The translations under genes and the position numbers were made by a program. A stretch of 64,000 nucleotides of DNA from positions 88,501 through 152,500 of the forward strand of contig CACJPW010000001.1 of NCBI GenBank assembly GCA_902595375.1, in the 5' to 3' direction. Under the pieces are notes generated by a model. It was not told the origin of the DNA. It did no database searches and saw only the letters and a program-made list of their open reading frames with translations. This DNA is from an uncultured Pelagibacteraceae bacterium. GTDB taxonomy: Bacteria > Pseudomonadota > Alphaproteobacteria > Pelagibacterales > Pelagibacteraceae. Of the stretch, positions 11,943 to 22,196 are shown one piece after another; position 1 is the first letter of the stretch, and every line of letters starts with the position of its first letter.

Positions 11943-12870
11943 ATTGAGCTTTTTGTAGCACAGACTTACTTGCTTTTGGGTATTCTTTTTTAAGACCTAC
12001 AATCATTTTACACCCTTGATCTTTCTCACCTAATTGTACCATTGTAATACCCAATTTTAAAAGATTGTCAGGTGCTTTTGTGCTTTTTGGATAATTTTGA
12101 TATCCATCTAAGTAAGCAGTTGCGGCGTCAGAATACAATTGTCTTATCCTAAAAGTTTCACCGTACCAGTACTGTGCGCTTCCTGCCAAATTATGATCTT
12201 TATTTTTATCTATAAATTCTTTTAAGGCTAGCTCAGCAGTTTCATAATCTCCTATTTTCATAAAACTTACTGCAAATTCATATTGTTCCTCTGCACTTTT
12301 TTCTGGCAACAAAGATTGTTTGTTTTCAGGTTCCTCTTCAATAACAGCCTTTGCGCTTTCAATAGAGTTGATTGCTTGTTGTTTGGGTAAATTTGAAGTG
12401 CTGTAACCTGGGTTCGCACCGAAATCTTGTGGTTTGCTAGTACCAGGTAAGTTTGTATTTTTTTGTGTGACAACAGTTGTTTCGTTATTTTCTAAATCTG
12501 AAATTCTAAGTTGAGTATCTGATTGAATTTTTGTGACTCGACTTGATAACTTATCTAATTTGAAGTTAACTTCCTCATATTTATTTGTTAATTCTCTAAA
12601 TTGATTTTCAATTTCATTAAGTTTTAATAAATGCTTAGTTAGAATATCTTCGTTTAAGCCATCGGCTTTCATTGAGTTAGAATTTGTTGAGCTGGAAATA
12701 TCGGATTTTTGGTAGACTGCTTTCTCTAAAGTTTTTAAGTCTTTTAATATTACTTGTATTTGATCTACTACTGATTGAAGATAAACCTCTTCTTCCTCTG
12801 CTTTTGCTAAGCTGATAATAAAAAACGAAGCTAATAAAAAAATAATTATTTTTTTGAACAAATTGCTCAT
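11914..12870 (-). CDS. cpoB: Tol-Pal associated periplasmic protein CpoB/YbgF
   Basis: Signal peptide, coiled coil, C-terminal TPR repeats; located next to pal. Confidence 0.88.
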   Translation of the reverse strand: MSNLFKKIIIFLLASFFIISLAKAEEEEVYLQSVVDQIQVILKDLKTLEKAVYQKSDISSSTNSNSMKADGLNEDILTKHLLKLNEIENQFRELTNKYEEVNFKLDKLSSRVTKIQSDTQLRISDLENNETTVVTQKNTNLPGTSKPQDFGANPGYSTSNLPKQQAINSIESAKAVIEEEPENKQSLLPEKSAEEQYEFAVSFMKIGDYETAELALKEFIDKNKDHNLAGSAQYWYGETFRIRQLYSDAATAYLDGYQNYPKSTKAPDNLLKLGITMVQLGEKDQGCKMIVGLKKEYPKASKSVLQKAQYEQKKFKCS

Positions 12871-12902
12871 ACAATTTACTTAGTTATATAAAATGGCAAA
12901 AA

Positions 12903-12939
12903 AAAGACCCTTTAAAATAATCATTTTTAAAGGGTCTTT
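12903..12939 (-). terminator. Rho-independent terminator downstream of pal
   Basis: 15-bp perfect stem AAAGACCCTTTAAAA / TTTTAAAGGGTCTTT with a U-rich tail on the minus strand. Confidence 0.85.
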
Positions 12940-12954
12940 GATATTAATTTTTTA

Positions 12955-13431
12955 TTAGTTAACTTTAACTGTAACTGATCTTCTGTTTTGCGACCATGAG
13001 ATCGGTGAAGATTTCGGATTTACTGGCTTCTCTTTTCCATAACTAATTACAGAAATTCTTTTACCAGATATACCATAAGTCATTAAATAATCTCTAGCCG
13101 CGTTAGCTCTTCTTTCTCCTAAAGCTAAGTTATATTCTCTTGTACCTCGCTCATCGGCATGACCTTCAATAGTTACATTAAGGTTCTTATTTTTTCTAAG
13201 ATAAGTAGCTTGTTTTCTTAGAGTAGCTCTCGAAGCTGTAGTTAAAGACGACTTATTCGTAGCAAAAAATACTCTATCAGGAACACCTGAAGCTAAGTAT
13301 TCAACTGTTTCTTTACCAGTGTAAACATCACCTTCAATATCAGCTGATTTTTTAGCAGTTGAACACGCACTTAAAATTAAAGTTGTGAAGATTACTAAAA
13401 ATATGTTTTTTAAATTCGAATTTAATGTCAT
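12955..13431 (-). CDS. pal: Peptidoglycan-associated lipoprotein Pal
   Basis: Lipobox LSACS; OmpA-like TIEGHADERGTREYNLALGERRANAARDYL. Confidence 0.95.
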   Translation of the reverse strand: MTLNSNLKNIFLVIFTTLILSACSTAKKSADIEGDVYTGKETVEYLASGVPDRVFFATNKSSLTTASRATLRKQATYLRKNKNLNVTIEGHADERGTREYNLALGERRANAARDYLMTYGISGKRISVISYGKEKPVNPKSSPISWSQNRRSVTVKVN

Positions 13432-13506
13432 TTTTTCCCCTAGGTTTAGCTTGGTTAAACCAAATTATTTGATGTTATTCAAGCATATTTTACATAAAAT
13501 ATTACT

Positions 13507-14844
13507 TTACTTTGATAATAATGAGGACCAAGATGGGTCTGAAGCATCGGTTTTAGTGGATAGCCTTCTTTCATTATAACCGGTAATATCTATTGACCAC
13601 AATTTTGCAGAAAATCCCTCACCTTTTGTTCCTGCTTTTGTTTCTCTATAAAAAACGAGAACTCTTCCATTGGGTGACCAAGATGGAGCTTCTTGGTAAT
13701 AATTTTCTGTAAGCAATCTTTCTCCAGATCCATCAACTCTCATAACTCCGATATAAAATCTTCCTTTATGCATTTTTGTAAAAGCAATTAAATCTCCTCT
13801 AGGCGACCAAACTGGAGTTCCATAAATTCCTTTTCCAAATGTAATTCTTTTTACATTTGAGCCATCGCTTCTCATAACGTATATTTGTTGTAGTCCACTT
13901 CTATCCGAATTAAAAGCTATAAATTTTCCATCTGGTGAAAATGAAGGTGATGTATCTATTGAAGAGTGATTAGTAATCCTCTCAACAACTCGTGTTTCTA
14001 AATCCATTGTGAAAATATCAGAATTACCATCTTTAGCAAAACTCATTATAATTTTTTTACCATCAGGAGAAAATCTTGGAGCGAATGTCATGCCTGGAAA
14101 GTTTCCAACGATTTCTTGGTTTCCAGTTTCAATATCTAATAAATAAACACGAGGTTTATTCCTAAAATAAGACATGTATGTTACCATTTGATTTGTCGGA
14201 TTAAATCTTGGAGTCAAAACCAGCTCGTTTCCTAAAGTTAGATATTTTATATTTGCTCCATCTTGATCCATGATTGCTAATTTTTTCACTCTTTGATTTT
14301 TTGGGCCACTTTCAGCTACATAAATAATCCTTGTATCAAAATATCCATCTTCACCTGTTAATCTTTCATAAATTTTATCTGATATTATATGTGCGACCCT
14401 TCTCCAGTTAGATGGAGTAGTTGTAAAAGCTAAAGCAGTCATTTCTTGTCCAGCTGTAAGATCCCAAAGTCTAAATTCTACTTTTAGTTTTTTATCTTTT
14501 ATTAATAGTTTACCGGTCACTAGAGCTTGAGCTTTAATCAGTCTCCAATCTTCAAACCTAGGTTTTAAATGAGCAATATCTGGTTTTTGAACAAAAGCGT
14601 CTTTTTTTAATGGATTAAATAATCCTGTATTTTTAAAATTTCTCTCTATTATTTGAGAAATATTTGAACCTAATTCCTTAACATTAATATCCGCGTGACT
14701 ATCAGATTTGATATCAACATGTAATGGAGAAACAGCGATCGGTAACGGGTCAAGATTTCCTCTGGTTATATCAACTTCAATTAAAGAATAAGATTTATTA
14801 AGAAAAAATAAATTAAAAAAAAATATATAAATAAATCTCTTCAT
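13507..14844 (-). CDS. tolB: Tol-Pal system beta-propeller protein TolB
   Basis: WD40-like repeats ([28 protein letters not shown]) in tol operon order. Confidence 0.95.
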   Translation of the reverse strand: MKRFIYIFFFNLFFLNKSYSLIEVDITRGNLDPLPIAVSPLHVDIKSDSHADINVKELGSNISQIIERNFKNTGLFNPLKKDAFVQKPDIAHLKPRFEDWRLIKAQALVTGKLLIKDKKLKVEFRLWDLTAGQEMTALAFTTTPSNWRRVAHIISDKIYERLTGEDGYFDTRIIYVAESGPKNQRVKKLAIMDQDGANIKYLTLGNELVLTPRFNPTNQMVTYMSYFRNKPRVYLLDIETGNQEIVGNFPGMTFAPRFSPDGKKIIMSFAKDGNSDIFTMDLETRVVERITNHSSIDTSPSFSPDGKFIAFNSDRSGLQQIYVMRSDGSNVKRITFGKGIYGTPVWSPRGDLIAFTKMHKGRFYIGVMRVDGSGERLLTENYYQEAPSWSPNGRVLVFYRETKAGTKGEGFSAKLWSIDITGYNERRLSTKTDASDPSWSSLLSK

Positions 14845-14845
14845 T

Positions 14846-15655
14846 TTAACCTTTTAACATCTCTGCAGGATTGAAATTCAACTGTAAATCTTTCCATTTT
14901 TCGTATCCAGTTGGCGGAACTTTGAGTGGTTGACACAATCTAACAGCTCGCAACGCGCTTTCAGCTAAAACTTTATAGAATTTCTGACCTGGGCGGTTCA
15001 TACGCTCATGATCTAAAATTTCAGATTTCATTATTGTTCCATCTTTCTTTAATTGTAATTTTATTCTCACTAATAAATTATTATCATAAGGAAGTCCTAA
15101 AGGAATACTCCAACACCCAAAGATTTGTGCTCTAAGTGCATCCTCTTCTGATAAAGTAAGACCTGAGGCAAAAGTATTTTTTTTATTGCTCTGCGTAATT
15201 TTATTCTCACTTTTTTGGTCTGTAGCTTCAATTTCTTTAGCCTTATCTATTAAAGCAGCAATCTGATTTGTGTCTACAAGTTCTTTTTTTTCAAATTCTG
15301 ATGATTGTCTTATTTGTGGCTTAATTTCCTCAGGATTTTGTTTTTTTTTAACTATTTGTTTTTCCTCTTTTTTTTCGTTTGGCAAAGGAATTCTATCAGG
15401 TTTTTCTTTTGCTTTTGCTGCCGGTGGTGCTTGGTCAGAAACAACTCTCTCACTTTCTTTCTTTTTGTTTTCTTCAATAATTTTTCTCACTTTAGGAGCA
15501 TAGGGAATATTAGTTTTATCCGAAATCTGAATTAACTCAACGGATACTATTGGTGGTAAATCTATTGGTTCTCTAAGCATAAAAGGTAGGCTTATAACTG
15601 TTAATATTATCATTAATGAATGAAAGAATATTGAATAAAATAAATTTCTTAACAT
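14846..15655 (-). CDS. tolA: TolA-like protein (TonB/TolA C-terminal domain)
   Basis: Single N-terminal TM, charged linker, C-terminal TolA-like domain; between tolB and tolR. Confidence 0.82.
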   Translation of the reverse strand: MLRNLFYSIFFHSLMIILTVISLPFMLREPIDLPPIVSVELIQISDKTNIPYAPKVRKIIEENKKKESERVVSDQAPPAAKAKEKPDRIPLPNEKKEEKQIVKKKQNPEEIKPQIRQSSEFEKKELVDTNQIAALIDKAKEIEATDQKSENKITQSNKKNTFASGLTLSEEDALRAQIFGCWSIPLGLPYDNNLLVRIKLQLKKDGTIMKSEILDHERMNRPGQKFYKVLAESALRAVRLCQPLKVPPTGYEKWKDLQLNFNPAEMLKG

Positions 15656-15663
15656 AATTCATC

Positions 15664-16077
15664 CTAATTTTTGTATGGTTCAGAGATTAAGGCAACTTTT
15701 GAAAATCCAGACCCAGATAATGTTCCCATTACCTCAAGCACTCTTCCATAATTAATATTTTTATCTCCGCGAACATAAATTCTCGTATCTGTTCTATTTT
15801 TTGCAATTGCTAATAGTTTAGGAATCATTTTTTTATAAGTTACTTTGTGTTCTTGAATATAAATCTCACCTTTTGAGTTAATACTGATTGTTAGTGGCTC
15901 TTGATCATCAGGCAATGAGTCTGCAGCTGACTCTGGGAGATCTACTTGAACACCAACTGTTAGTAAAGGAGCAGTTACCATAAAGATGATTAAAAGCACT
16001 AGCATTACATCAACAAAAGGAGTTACGTTAATATCACTCATTGGTTCATTTTTTGAGCGATTGAATTTGAATGACAT
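15664..16077 (-). CDS. tolR: Biopolymer transporter ExbD/TolR
   Basis: PMSDINVTPFVDVMLVLLIIFMVTAPLL. Confidence 0.95.
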   Translation of the reverse strand: MSFKFNRSKNEPMSDINVTPFVDVMLVLLIIFMVTAPLLTVGVQVDLPESAADSLPDDQEPLTISINSKGEIYIQEHKVTYKKMIPKLLAIAKNRTDTRIYVRGDKNINYGRVLEVMGTLSGSGFSKVALISEPYKN

Positions 16078-16080
16078 TGT

Positions 16081-16761
16081 TTAAATTATAGATAAAAATC
16101 TTTTTGAAAAGTTATCGATTTTTGAAAAATATCTTCGGGAATCACTGTTGAATTTGTTATAAGCTACAACCGCTGGAATTGCAGCCAATAGACCTAGTGC
16201 AGTGGCAAAAAGAGCCTCTGCTATTCCGGGCGCTACGATTGCTAAACTAGTATTCCTAGAGATAGCAATTGATTGAAAAGAATTCATTATTCCCCAAACT
16301 GTTCCAAATAAACCAATGAAAGGTGCAGTAGATCCAATTGTAGCAAGATAAGTGAAATTTTTCTCTACTTTTTTTAATTCATTATCGGTAGCAATTTCTA
16401 AAATTCTTTCAACTCTAGCTGCTTGAATTGCAGAGGATTGTCTTTTAGTTTTTAATAGTTCATTCATTGCAGCTTTAAATATCAACGTTGCAGGATCTTT
16501 AGAATTTGATGGTAGATTGCTATTAAAACTTTCGGCAGATTTAGATTTCCAAAATTTTTTTTCAAAATCTTCAGTTGATTTATTGATCGCTTTAAAAAGT
16601 TTGAATTTATCAAATATCAATGCCCAAGAAAAAATCGAACTAGCTATAAGTAATATTATTACAAATTTTACTACAAAATCAGCTCTGACAAAAAGGCTCC
16701 ACAAAGAAAAATCTGATGCTCCTCCTAAACCAACAATTTGAGATGCTATTTCCTGTTCCAT
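16081..16761 (-). CDS. tolQ: Tol-Pal proton channel subunit TolQ
   Basis: MotA/ExbB family: ATIGSTAPFIGLFGTVWGIMNSF, PGIAEALFATALGLLAAIPAVVAYN. Confidence 0.95.
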   Translation of the reverse strand: MEQEIASQIVGLGGASDFSLWSLFVRADFVVKFVIILLIASSIFSWALIFDKFKLFKAINKSTEDFEKKFWKSKSAESFNSNLPSNSKDPATLIFKAAMNELLKTKRQSSAIQAARVERILEIATDNELKKVEKNFTYLATIGSTAPFIGLFGTVWGIMNSFQSIAISRNTSLAIVAPGIAEALFATALGLLAAIPAVVAYNKFNSDSRRYFSKIDNFSKRFLSII

Positions 16762-16818
16762 CAGGGATGAATACTTTTAGAATGTGTCATGAATTTGGCG
16801 TTTTAAGCCAAATAAATA

Positions 16819-17310
16819 CTAATTTTTGTAATCTAATCTTGTATCTATATAAAATCTCGCAATTAAAATTGCGTCAGATTTATTTACATCTTTTTTTTTT
16901 GTTAATTGATTTGATATCGAAGGATACATTTCTATCACCTTAGTCCTACTTGAGTCCTTAGAGGAATTAATTAACTCAAAATGCTTTTTCCACTTTGAAG
17001 GTCTAACAAAAAAAATAGATAGATTAAGGGCTGCGCAAATACCTTTTATTGCACCAAAAGTTTGACCAAAATTAAACATGCTAGTTACTCCTTGACCTGG
17101 CATAGCGTTTACTTGCTCTACAACTACAGCTACTTCTTCATTGCTTTCCGTATTTTCTTTAATTAAGTTTACTAAATGGGCACTATTTAATTGTTTTTTA
17201 TTTTTTTTACCATCAGACATTACTGGCATATCAAATATTTTTAAGACTTTTTTATCTTCCAAAATTGCAATAGCACCGCTTAAGCCTGGATCAATTCCAA
17301 TAATTTTCAT
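16819..17310 (-). CDS. RuvC-like Holliday-junction resolvase, phage-type subfamily
   Basis: RNase H-fold motif IIGIDPGLSGA, VVVEQVNAMPGQGVTSMFNFGQTFG, KSDAILIARF; differs from canonical RuvC. Confidence 0.75.
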   Translation of the reverse strand: MKIIGIDPGLSGAIAILEDKKVLKIFDMPVMSDGKKNKKQLNSAHLVNLIKENTESNEEVAVVVEQVNAMPGQGVTSMFNFGQTFGAIKGICAALNLSIFFVRPSKWKKHFELINSSKDSSRTKVIEMYPSISNQLTKKKDVNKSDAILIARFYIDTRLDYKN

Positions 17311-17312
17311 TT

Positions 17313-18035
17313 TTAAGTTTCAATATTTGCATTAGTAAATATGTTTTGCACGTCATCTAATTCTTCTAGGGCATTTAAAACTGCTAACATTTTTTTGCTC
17401 TGCTCTTTATTCAATTTTAAGTAATTTAAAGCTCTCCATTCTATCGAAGAATACAACAAACTATCAGTTCTTTTATCCAGAATTGTTTTAATTTTATAGA
17501 AATCCTCTTTTTTTGTAATTATTTCATAAATATTATTGATTTGAGAGCAATCGACAGCACCAGCATTAATTGAAATTTCAAAAACTTCGTCCTCTTTAAT
17601 TTTGTTGTTCTCAATATGAATTATACCGTAATTATTAAATAAGTGAGTTGTAGATCCTGACTCTCCTAACCTGCCACCATTTTTTTGTAAAATTGTTCTA
17701 ATGCTTGATGCTGATCTATTTTTATTATCAGTTAAAGTTTCGATAATTAGACCGGTATTGAATGGTCCAAAACCCTCATATCTTAAATTCTCATAATCTT
17801 TTCCGTTTAAAATTTCAGATTTGCTGATTGCTCTAGTAATGTTGTCTTTAGGCATATTAGCTTGTTTTGCTGCTTGGATAGCAGTTCGTAATCTAGGATT
17901 CATATCAGGGTCCTTGTCTCCAAGTTTTGCTGCAACTGTAATTTCTCTTGAAAGTTTTGAAAATATTTTAGATCTCTCTTTATCAGCTCTACCCTTTTTA
18001 TGTTTTATACCTGCCCAATGAGAGTGTCCTGCCAT
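17313..18035 (-). CDS. yebC: YebC/PmpR family DNA-binding regulatory protein
   Basis: MAGHSHWAGIKHKKGRADKERSKIFSKL. Confidence 0.95.
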   Translation of the reverse strand: MAGHSHWAGIKHKKGRADKERSKIFSKLSREITVAAKLGDKDPDMNPRLRTAIQAAKQANMPKDNITRAISKSEILNGKDYENLRYEGFGPFNTGLIIETLTDNKNRSASSIRTILQKNGGRLGESGSTTHLFNNYGIIHIENNKIKEDEVFEISINAGAVDCSQINNIYEIITKKEDFYKIKTILDKRTDSLLYSSIEWRALNYLKLNKEQSKKMLAVLNALEELDDVQNIFTNANIET

Positions 18036-18037
18036 AT

Positions 18038-18844
18038 TTATTTTGTTAAACTACCGCCTAGTAACAACCTAGTAATTTTTTTTGCAAGTCCGGATTGTTT
18101 ATCTCCCTGGACAATAACCCCAGATAATGTCGCTTCACCTTTAGAAGGAAAATGTTTCTGAGCATCTTTTTCCTTAAAGAATTTTTTAATCGAATTTTCT
18201 TTATCCATCCCAATAACAGAGTTGTAATCCCCACACATACCTAAGTCTGTCTGATACGCTGTTCCGTTATCTAAAATTCTAGTATCGGCAGTTGGCACAT
18301 GAGTATGAGTACCAACTACACAAGTCGAATGACCGTCAAAAAAATGTCCCATTGCCATTTTTTCACTTGTAATTTCTCCATGAAAATCAATTATTGAAAA
18401 ATCTACATTTTTTTTCAAAATAATTTTTTTAGAAATATTTTTAGCAGTAAAAAAAACATCATTTGTTTTTTTCATAAAAACATTGCCCATCAAATTAATC
18501 ACGCCTATTTTAAATTTTTTATCTTTAGAATTGTATATACCGTAACCATTTCCTGGGGAACCCTCTACTAAGTTAGCTGGTCTAAGCAGTCTTTTTTCAT
18601 TTTCAATAAAAGATGTAGTTTCTTCTTTATCCCAAATATGATTTCCAGAAGTTATTACATCTATTCCAAGTGAAAAAAACTCTTTAGCAATTTCTTGAGT
18701 TATTCCTTTTCCATCATCTGCAGCATTTTCTCCGTTAATAATGGAAAAATTTATATCGTGTTCTTTTAATATATTCTTAAGGTTTTGTTTTACAACTTTT
18801 CTACCTGAAGATCCCATTACATCTCCAAGAATTAAAATATTCAT
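18038..18844 (-). CDS. YmdB family metallophosphoesterase
   Basis: MNILILGDVMGSSGRKVV, INGENAADDGKGIT, TSGNHIWDK, GTHTHVPTAD. Confidence 0.9.
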   Translation of the reverse strand: MNILILGDVMGSSGRKVVKQNLKNILKEHDINFSIINGENAADDGKGITQEIAKEFFSLGIDVITSGNHIWDKEETTSFIENEKRLLRPANLVEGSPGNGYGIYNSKDKKFKIGVINLMGNVFMKKTNDVFFTAKNISKKIILKKNVDFSIIDFHGEITSEKMAMGHFFDGHSTCVVGTHTHVPTADTRILDNGTAYQTDLGMCGDYNSVIGMDKENSIKKFFKEKDAQKHFPSKGEATLSGVIVQGDKQSGLAKKITRLLLGGSLTK

Positions 18845-19389
18845 TAAATTATACCTTTTTCTGTAATTATATAGTCTAGTTTAAAGTCTTTGTTATTTAC
18901 TGGAAGTTTATGATATTTTTGAAAAGAAAAAGCAACACCGATAGTTATTAAATATTTTTTTTTACTAAAATTGTTAAGATAGTTATCATAAAAACCTTTC
19001 CCATACCCAATTCTTTGCTTGTATTTATCGTAGGCTAATAGTGGTAACAAAATAACATGTGGTATTATTTTTACAGATTTCTCTGGCTCCGGAACTCCAA
19101 ATTTATTCAAAAATATTACATCGTTTTTCTTCCATTTATAAAAATTCATAGATCTATTCGATTCTATTGCAGGTAATAAAATTTTAAATTTACGGAAATA
19201 ATCAATTTCAAAAATTTTGAAAATATTTAATTCATGGTTTGTGGGATAAAATATTGCAATATTTTTAATTCTTTTATGTGACTTTTTAATTAAATTGATT
19301 AGCGGTGAAAAAAAATCTTTTTTTATTTCAAAATAACCTGCTTTCCTTTTTCTTAAATATTTAGCTCTTAGCAACTTTTTTTCTTCCAT
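18844..19389 (-). CDS. 5-formyltetrahydrofolate cyclo-ligase
   Basis: LLPLLAYDKYKQRIGYGKGFYDNYL motif; adjacent to zapA. Confidence 0.88.
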   Translation of the reverse strand: MEEKKLLRAKYLRKRKAGYFEIKKDFFSPLINLIKKSHKRIKNIAIFYPTNHELNIFKIFEIDYFRKFKILLPAIESNRSMNFYKWKKNDVIFLNKFGVPEPEKSVKIIPHVILLPLLAYDKYKQRIGYGKGFYDNYLNNFSKKKYLITIGVAFSFQKYHKLPVNNKDFKLDYIITEKGII

Positions 19390-19836
19390 TTATTGAATTT
19401 TGGATAAAGATTCTGTATTTAATATGATTTTTTCGAGTGATTGAGTTGTTTTATCTAACATTGCCTCATAGTGGGAATTATTTTCTTCAATAGCTTTCTT
19501 AAAATTTTCTAATTTTTGATTAAGATTGTTAATTTCAATATCTTTGTCATTTTTGTAATTAATTGCTAAAGATCTTATTTCTTTAAATTTATTTGAAATA
19601 TCATCTAGTTTTTTCTTTTGGTTTGTTACTTTTTGTTTAAGATCAAAATATTCATCTATTAATTTTATTGTTGTTATCAATAGAAGCTTATTCTCTCCTA
19701 TGTTTCCTAGCTTATCTTTAAGTTCAGAATATTTTTTATCTAAGAATTCTGTAAGTTTTTTTAAAGACTCTTCCTGCCCATCATCACAAGATAGTAGATA
19801 GTCTTTATTATTAAATTTTACGTTTACGTTTGCCAT
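19390..19836 (-). CDS. zapA: Cell division protein ZapA
   Basis: Small protein with VNVKFNNKDYLLSCDDGQEESLKKLTEFLDKK N-terminus and coiled coil. Confidence 0.85.
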   Translation of the reverse strand: MANVNVKFNNKDYLLSCDDGQEESLKKLTEFLDKKYSELKDKLGNIGENKLLLITTIKLIDEYFDLKQKVTNQKKKLDDISNKFKEIRSLAINYKNDKDIEINNLNQKLENFKKAIEENNSHYEAMLDKTTQSLEKIILNTESLSKIQ

Positions 19837-20147
19837 TTTTCTATGTCCGAAACTAAACTTTCCGTTTCTTTTGAAAGTTCTTCTATTTCTTGATTAAAAT
19901 TATCCTCTATTTCAGAACGTTTTTTTACCTCTAACATTAAATTTTTTATTTTAGCTTTTAAATACTCGTGTTCTCTTGCCAATTCTTGATTCTTGTTTTC
20001 AATTTCTATTTTTTTTCTTAAAATTTCATTTTTTTCAGTTTTTATTTTTTCAATCTCATAGTTTGGTTGTGAATAAGTTAAAGTAAGGGAGTCTAATTTA
20101 TTTATTAATTGATTTAAGTTTTTTTCTTTTTTTTCAATTATGCTCAT
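19824..20147 (-). CDS. Small coiled-coil protein upstream of zapA (DUF4164-like)
   Basis: 107 aa almost entirely coiled coil, overlaps the zapA start. Confidence 0.6.
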   Translation of the reverse strand: MSIIEKKEKNLNQLINKLDSLTLTYSQPNYEIEKIKTEKNEILRKKIEIENKNQELAREHEYLKAKIKNLMLEVKKRSEIEDNFNQEIEELSKETESLVSDIEKWQT

Positions 20148-20204
20148 AAAATATTATATCATAATATTGATATACTTAATTTAAGTCTATATAGGTTATT
20201 AAAA

Positions 20205-22187
20205 GTGAGTGTAAATTTAAATCATTTATCAAACGCAATAAGGTTTTTATCGGTCGATGCTGTGCAAAAAGCTAATTCCGGTCATCCTGGAATGCCTATG
20301 GGTATGGCAGATGTTGCTACGGTTTTATTTAAATACCACCTGAGGTTTAATCCAAAAAATCCAAATTGGATTAATAGAGATAGATTTGTTTTATCTGCGG
20401 GACACGGTTCTATGTTGCTTTACTCTTTGCTTTACTTAACAGGATACAAAAGTGTTTCAATCGAAGATATTAAAAATTTTAGACAACTAAATTCTATTTG
20501 TGCAGGTCATCCTGAATATAAAAAAGGAACTGGGATTGAAACTACTACTGGTCCCTTAGGTCAAGGCTTGGCAAATGCCGTGGGTATGGCGATAGCTGAG
20601 GAAATCTATAGAAAAAAATTCGGCAAAAATGTTATAAATAATAAAACCTATGTCATCGCAAGTGATGGAGATCTCATGGAGGGAATAAGCCATGAAGCCA
20701 TGAGTTTAGCGGGTCATCTAAAATTAAAAAATTTAATAGTTTTTTTTGATAATAATAAGATATCGATAGACGGCTCTACTTCACTAAGTGTGTCTGATAA
20801 TTATAAAAAAAGATTTGAGTCATATGGTTGGAATTTTATAGATATCAATGGACATAATGAAAAACAAATATCAAAAGCGATCTCGAAAGCATCAAAATCT
20901 AATAAGCCGTCTATAATATCTTGTAAAACGGTAATAGGTTTTGGCTCCCCAAATAAGTCTGGTAAAGCCTCATCTCACGGTTCACCATTAGGAGAAGAAG
21001 AAGTTAAATTGGTTAGAAAAAAACTTAAATGGAATTATCAACCATTCGAAATTCCTCAAAAAATTTTGGATGAATGGAGAAAAATTGGTGACAAAGGTGA
21101 ATTGTTAGAAAAAAAATGGCAAGAAACAATTAAAATAAAAAATAGTAAAATGTTAATTGAATTAGAAAATAAATTTATAAATTCTGCTTTAGATAATCTT
21201 AAGAGTTTAATTGAAAAAGAAAAAACAAAGTATTTTGATACAAAGCCAAGTTTAGCTACACGACAATGCTCAATGGCATCAATTGAAAGCATTTCCTCTA
21301 TACTTCCTCAATTAATTGGTGGCTCAGCTGACCTAAGTGGTTCTAATAATACAAAAACTAATAATTCAAAAATTATTAATTCAAAAAACTTCAACGGGAA
21401 TTATATACATTATGGAGTAAGAGAACATGGTATGTCAGCAATAATGAATGGTTTGGCTCTTTACGGAGGCTTAATACCCTATGGTGGAACATTTTTAATT
21501 TTTTCAGATTATAGTAAGCCTGCTATCAGATTATCTGCTTTAATGGGTCTTAAAGTAATATATATTTTTTCTCATGACTCAATTGGTTTAGGGGAAGATG
21601 GTCCTACTCATCAACCTATCGAACAACTTACGGGGCTAAGAGCTATTCCTAACTTAAATGTTTTTAGACCTGCAGATATCAATGAAACTCTTGAATGTTG
21701 GGAAATAGCTTTAAAAAGTTCTAACACTCCTAGTGCTATTGCTTTATCTAGACAAAAAGTTCCTTACATAAATCCTAAGAATACAAAAGAAAATAAATGT
21801 GAAAAAGGCGCTTACGTTGTACGTATCACTTCTCATGAAAACAATTTAACAATAGTTGCTTCTGGAACTGAAGTTGAGCTAGCTTTAAAAGTTCAAGAAA
21901 AGTTAAAAGAAAGTAATATTCATTCAAAAGTTGTTTCGATGCCGTGTATGGAACTTTTTGATAAACAAACAAAAGATTTTCGTAACGACATTATTGAAGA
22001 GAGTTCTTTAGTTGTTACCTTAGAGGCGGGAAGTGTGATATCTTGGCAAAAATATGTAAGAAATAAAGGAATGAATATAGGTATAGATCAGTTTGGAGAA
22101 AGTGCACCTTATAAAGATCTTTATGATCGTTTTGATTTATCGGAGGATAAGCTAGCAAATTTCATTCAAAAAAAATTAAGAGAATAA
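20205..22187 (+). CDS. tkt: Transketolase (GTG start)
   Basis: NSGHPGMPMGMADVA, GPLGQGLANAVGMAIAE, full-length 660 aa. Confidence 0.96.
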   Translation: MSVNLNHLSNAIRFLSVDAVQKANSGHPGMPMGMADVATVLFKYHLRFNPKNPNWINRDRFVLSAGHGSMLLYSLLYLTGYKSVSIEDIKNFRQLNSICAGHPEYKKGTGIETTTGPLGQGLANAVGMAIAEEIYRKKFGKNVINNKTYVIASDGDLMEGISHEAMSLAGHLKLKNLIVFFDNNKISIDGSTSLSVSDNYKKRFESYGWNFIDINGHNEKQISKAISKASKSNKPSIISCKTVIGFGSPNKSGKASSHGSPLGEEEVKLVRKKLKWNYQPFEIPQKILDEWRKIGDKGELLEKKWQETIKIKNSKMLIELENKFINSALDNLKSLIEKEKTKYFDTKPSLATRQCSMASIESISSILPQLIGGSADLSGSNNTKTNNSKIINSKNFNGNYIHYGVREHGMSAIMNGLALYGGLIPYGGTFLIFSDYSKPAIRLSALMGLKVIYIFSHDSIGLGEDGPTHQPIEQLTGLRAIPNLNVFRPADINETLECWEIALKSSNTPSAIALSRQKVPYINPKNTKENKCEKGAYVVRITSHENNLTIVASGTEVELALKVQEKLKESNIHSKVVSMPCMELFDKQTKDFRNDIIEESSLVVTLEAGSVISWQKYVRNKGMNIGIDQFGESAPYKDLYDRFDLSEDKLANFIQKKLRE

Positions 22188-22196
22188 TCTACATTA

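Noticed and set aside
12267-12473. Minus-strand 68-aa ORF inside cpoB
   Set aside because: Alternative frame of a well-supported CDS with low-complexity composition and no recognisable domain.
15270-15535. Two plus-strand ORFs antisense to tolA
   Set aside because: Phe/Ser-rich translations of the reverse of a Lys/Glu-rich linker; shadow ORFs without family signatures.
19380-19400. 6S RNA between zapA and the 5-FCL gene
   Set aside because: The two genes abut (19389/19390), leaving no room for ssrS here.
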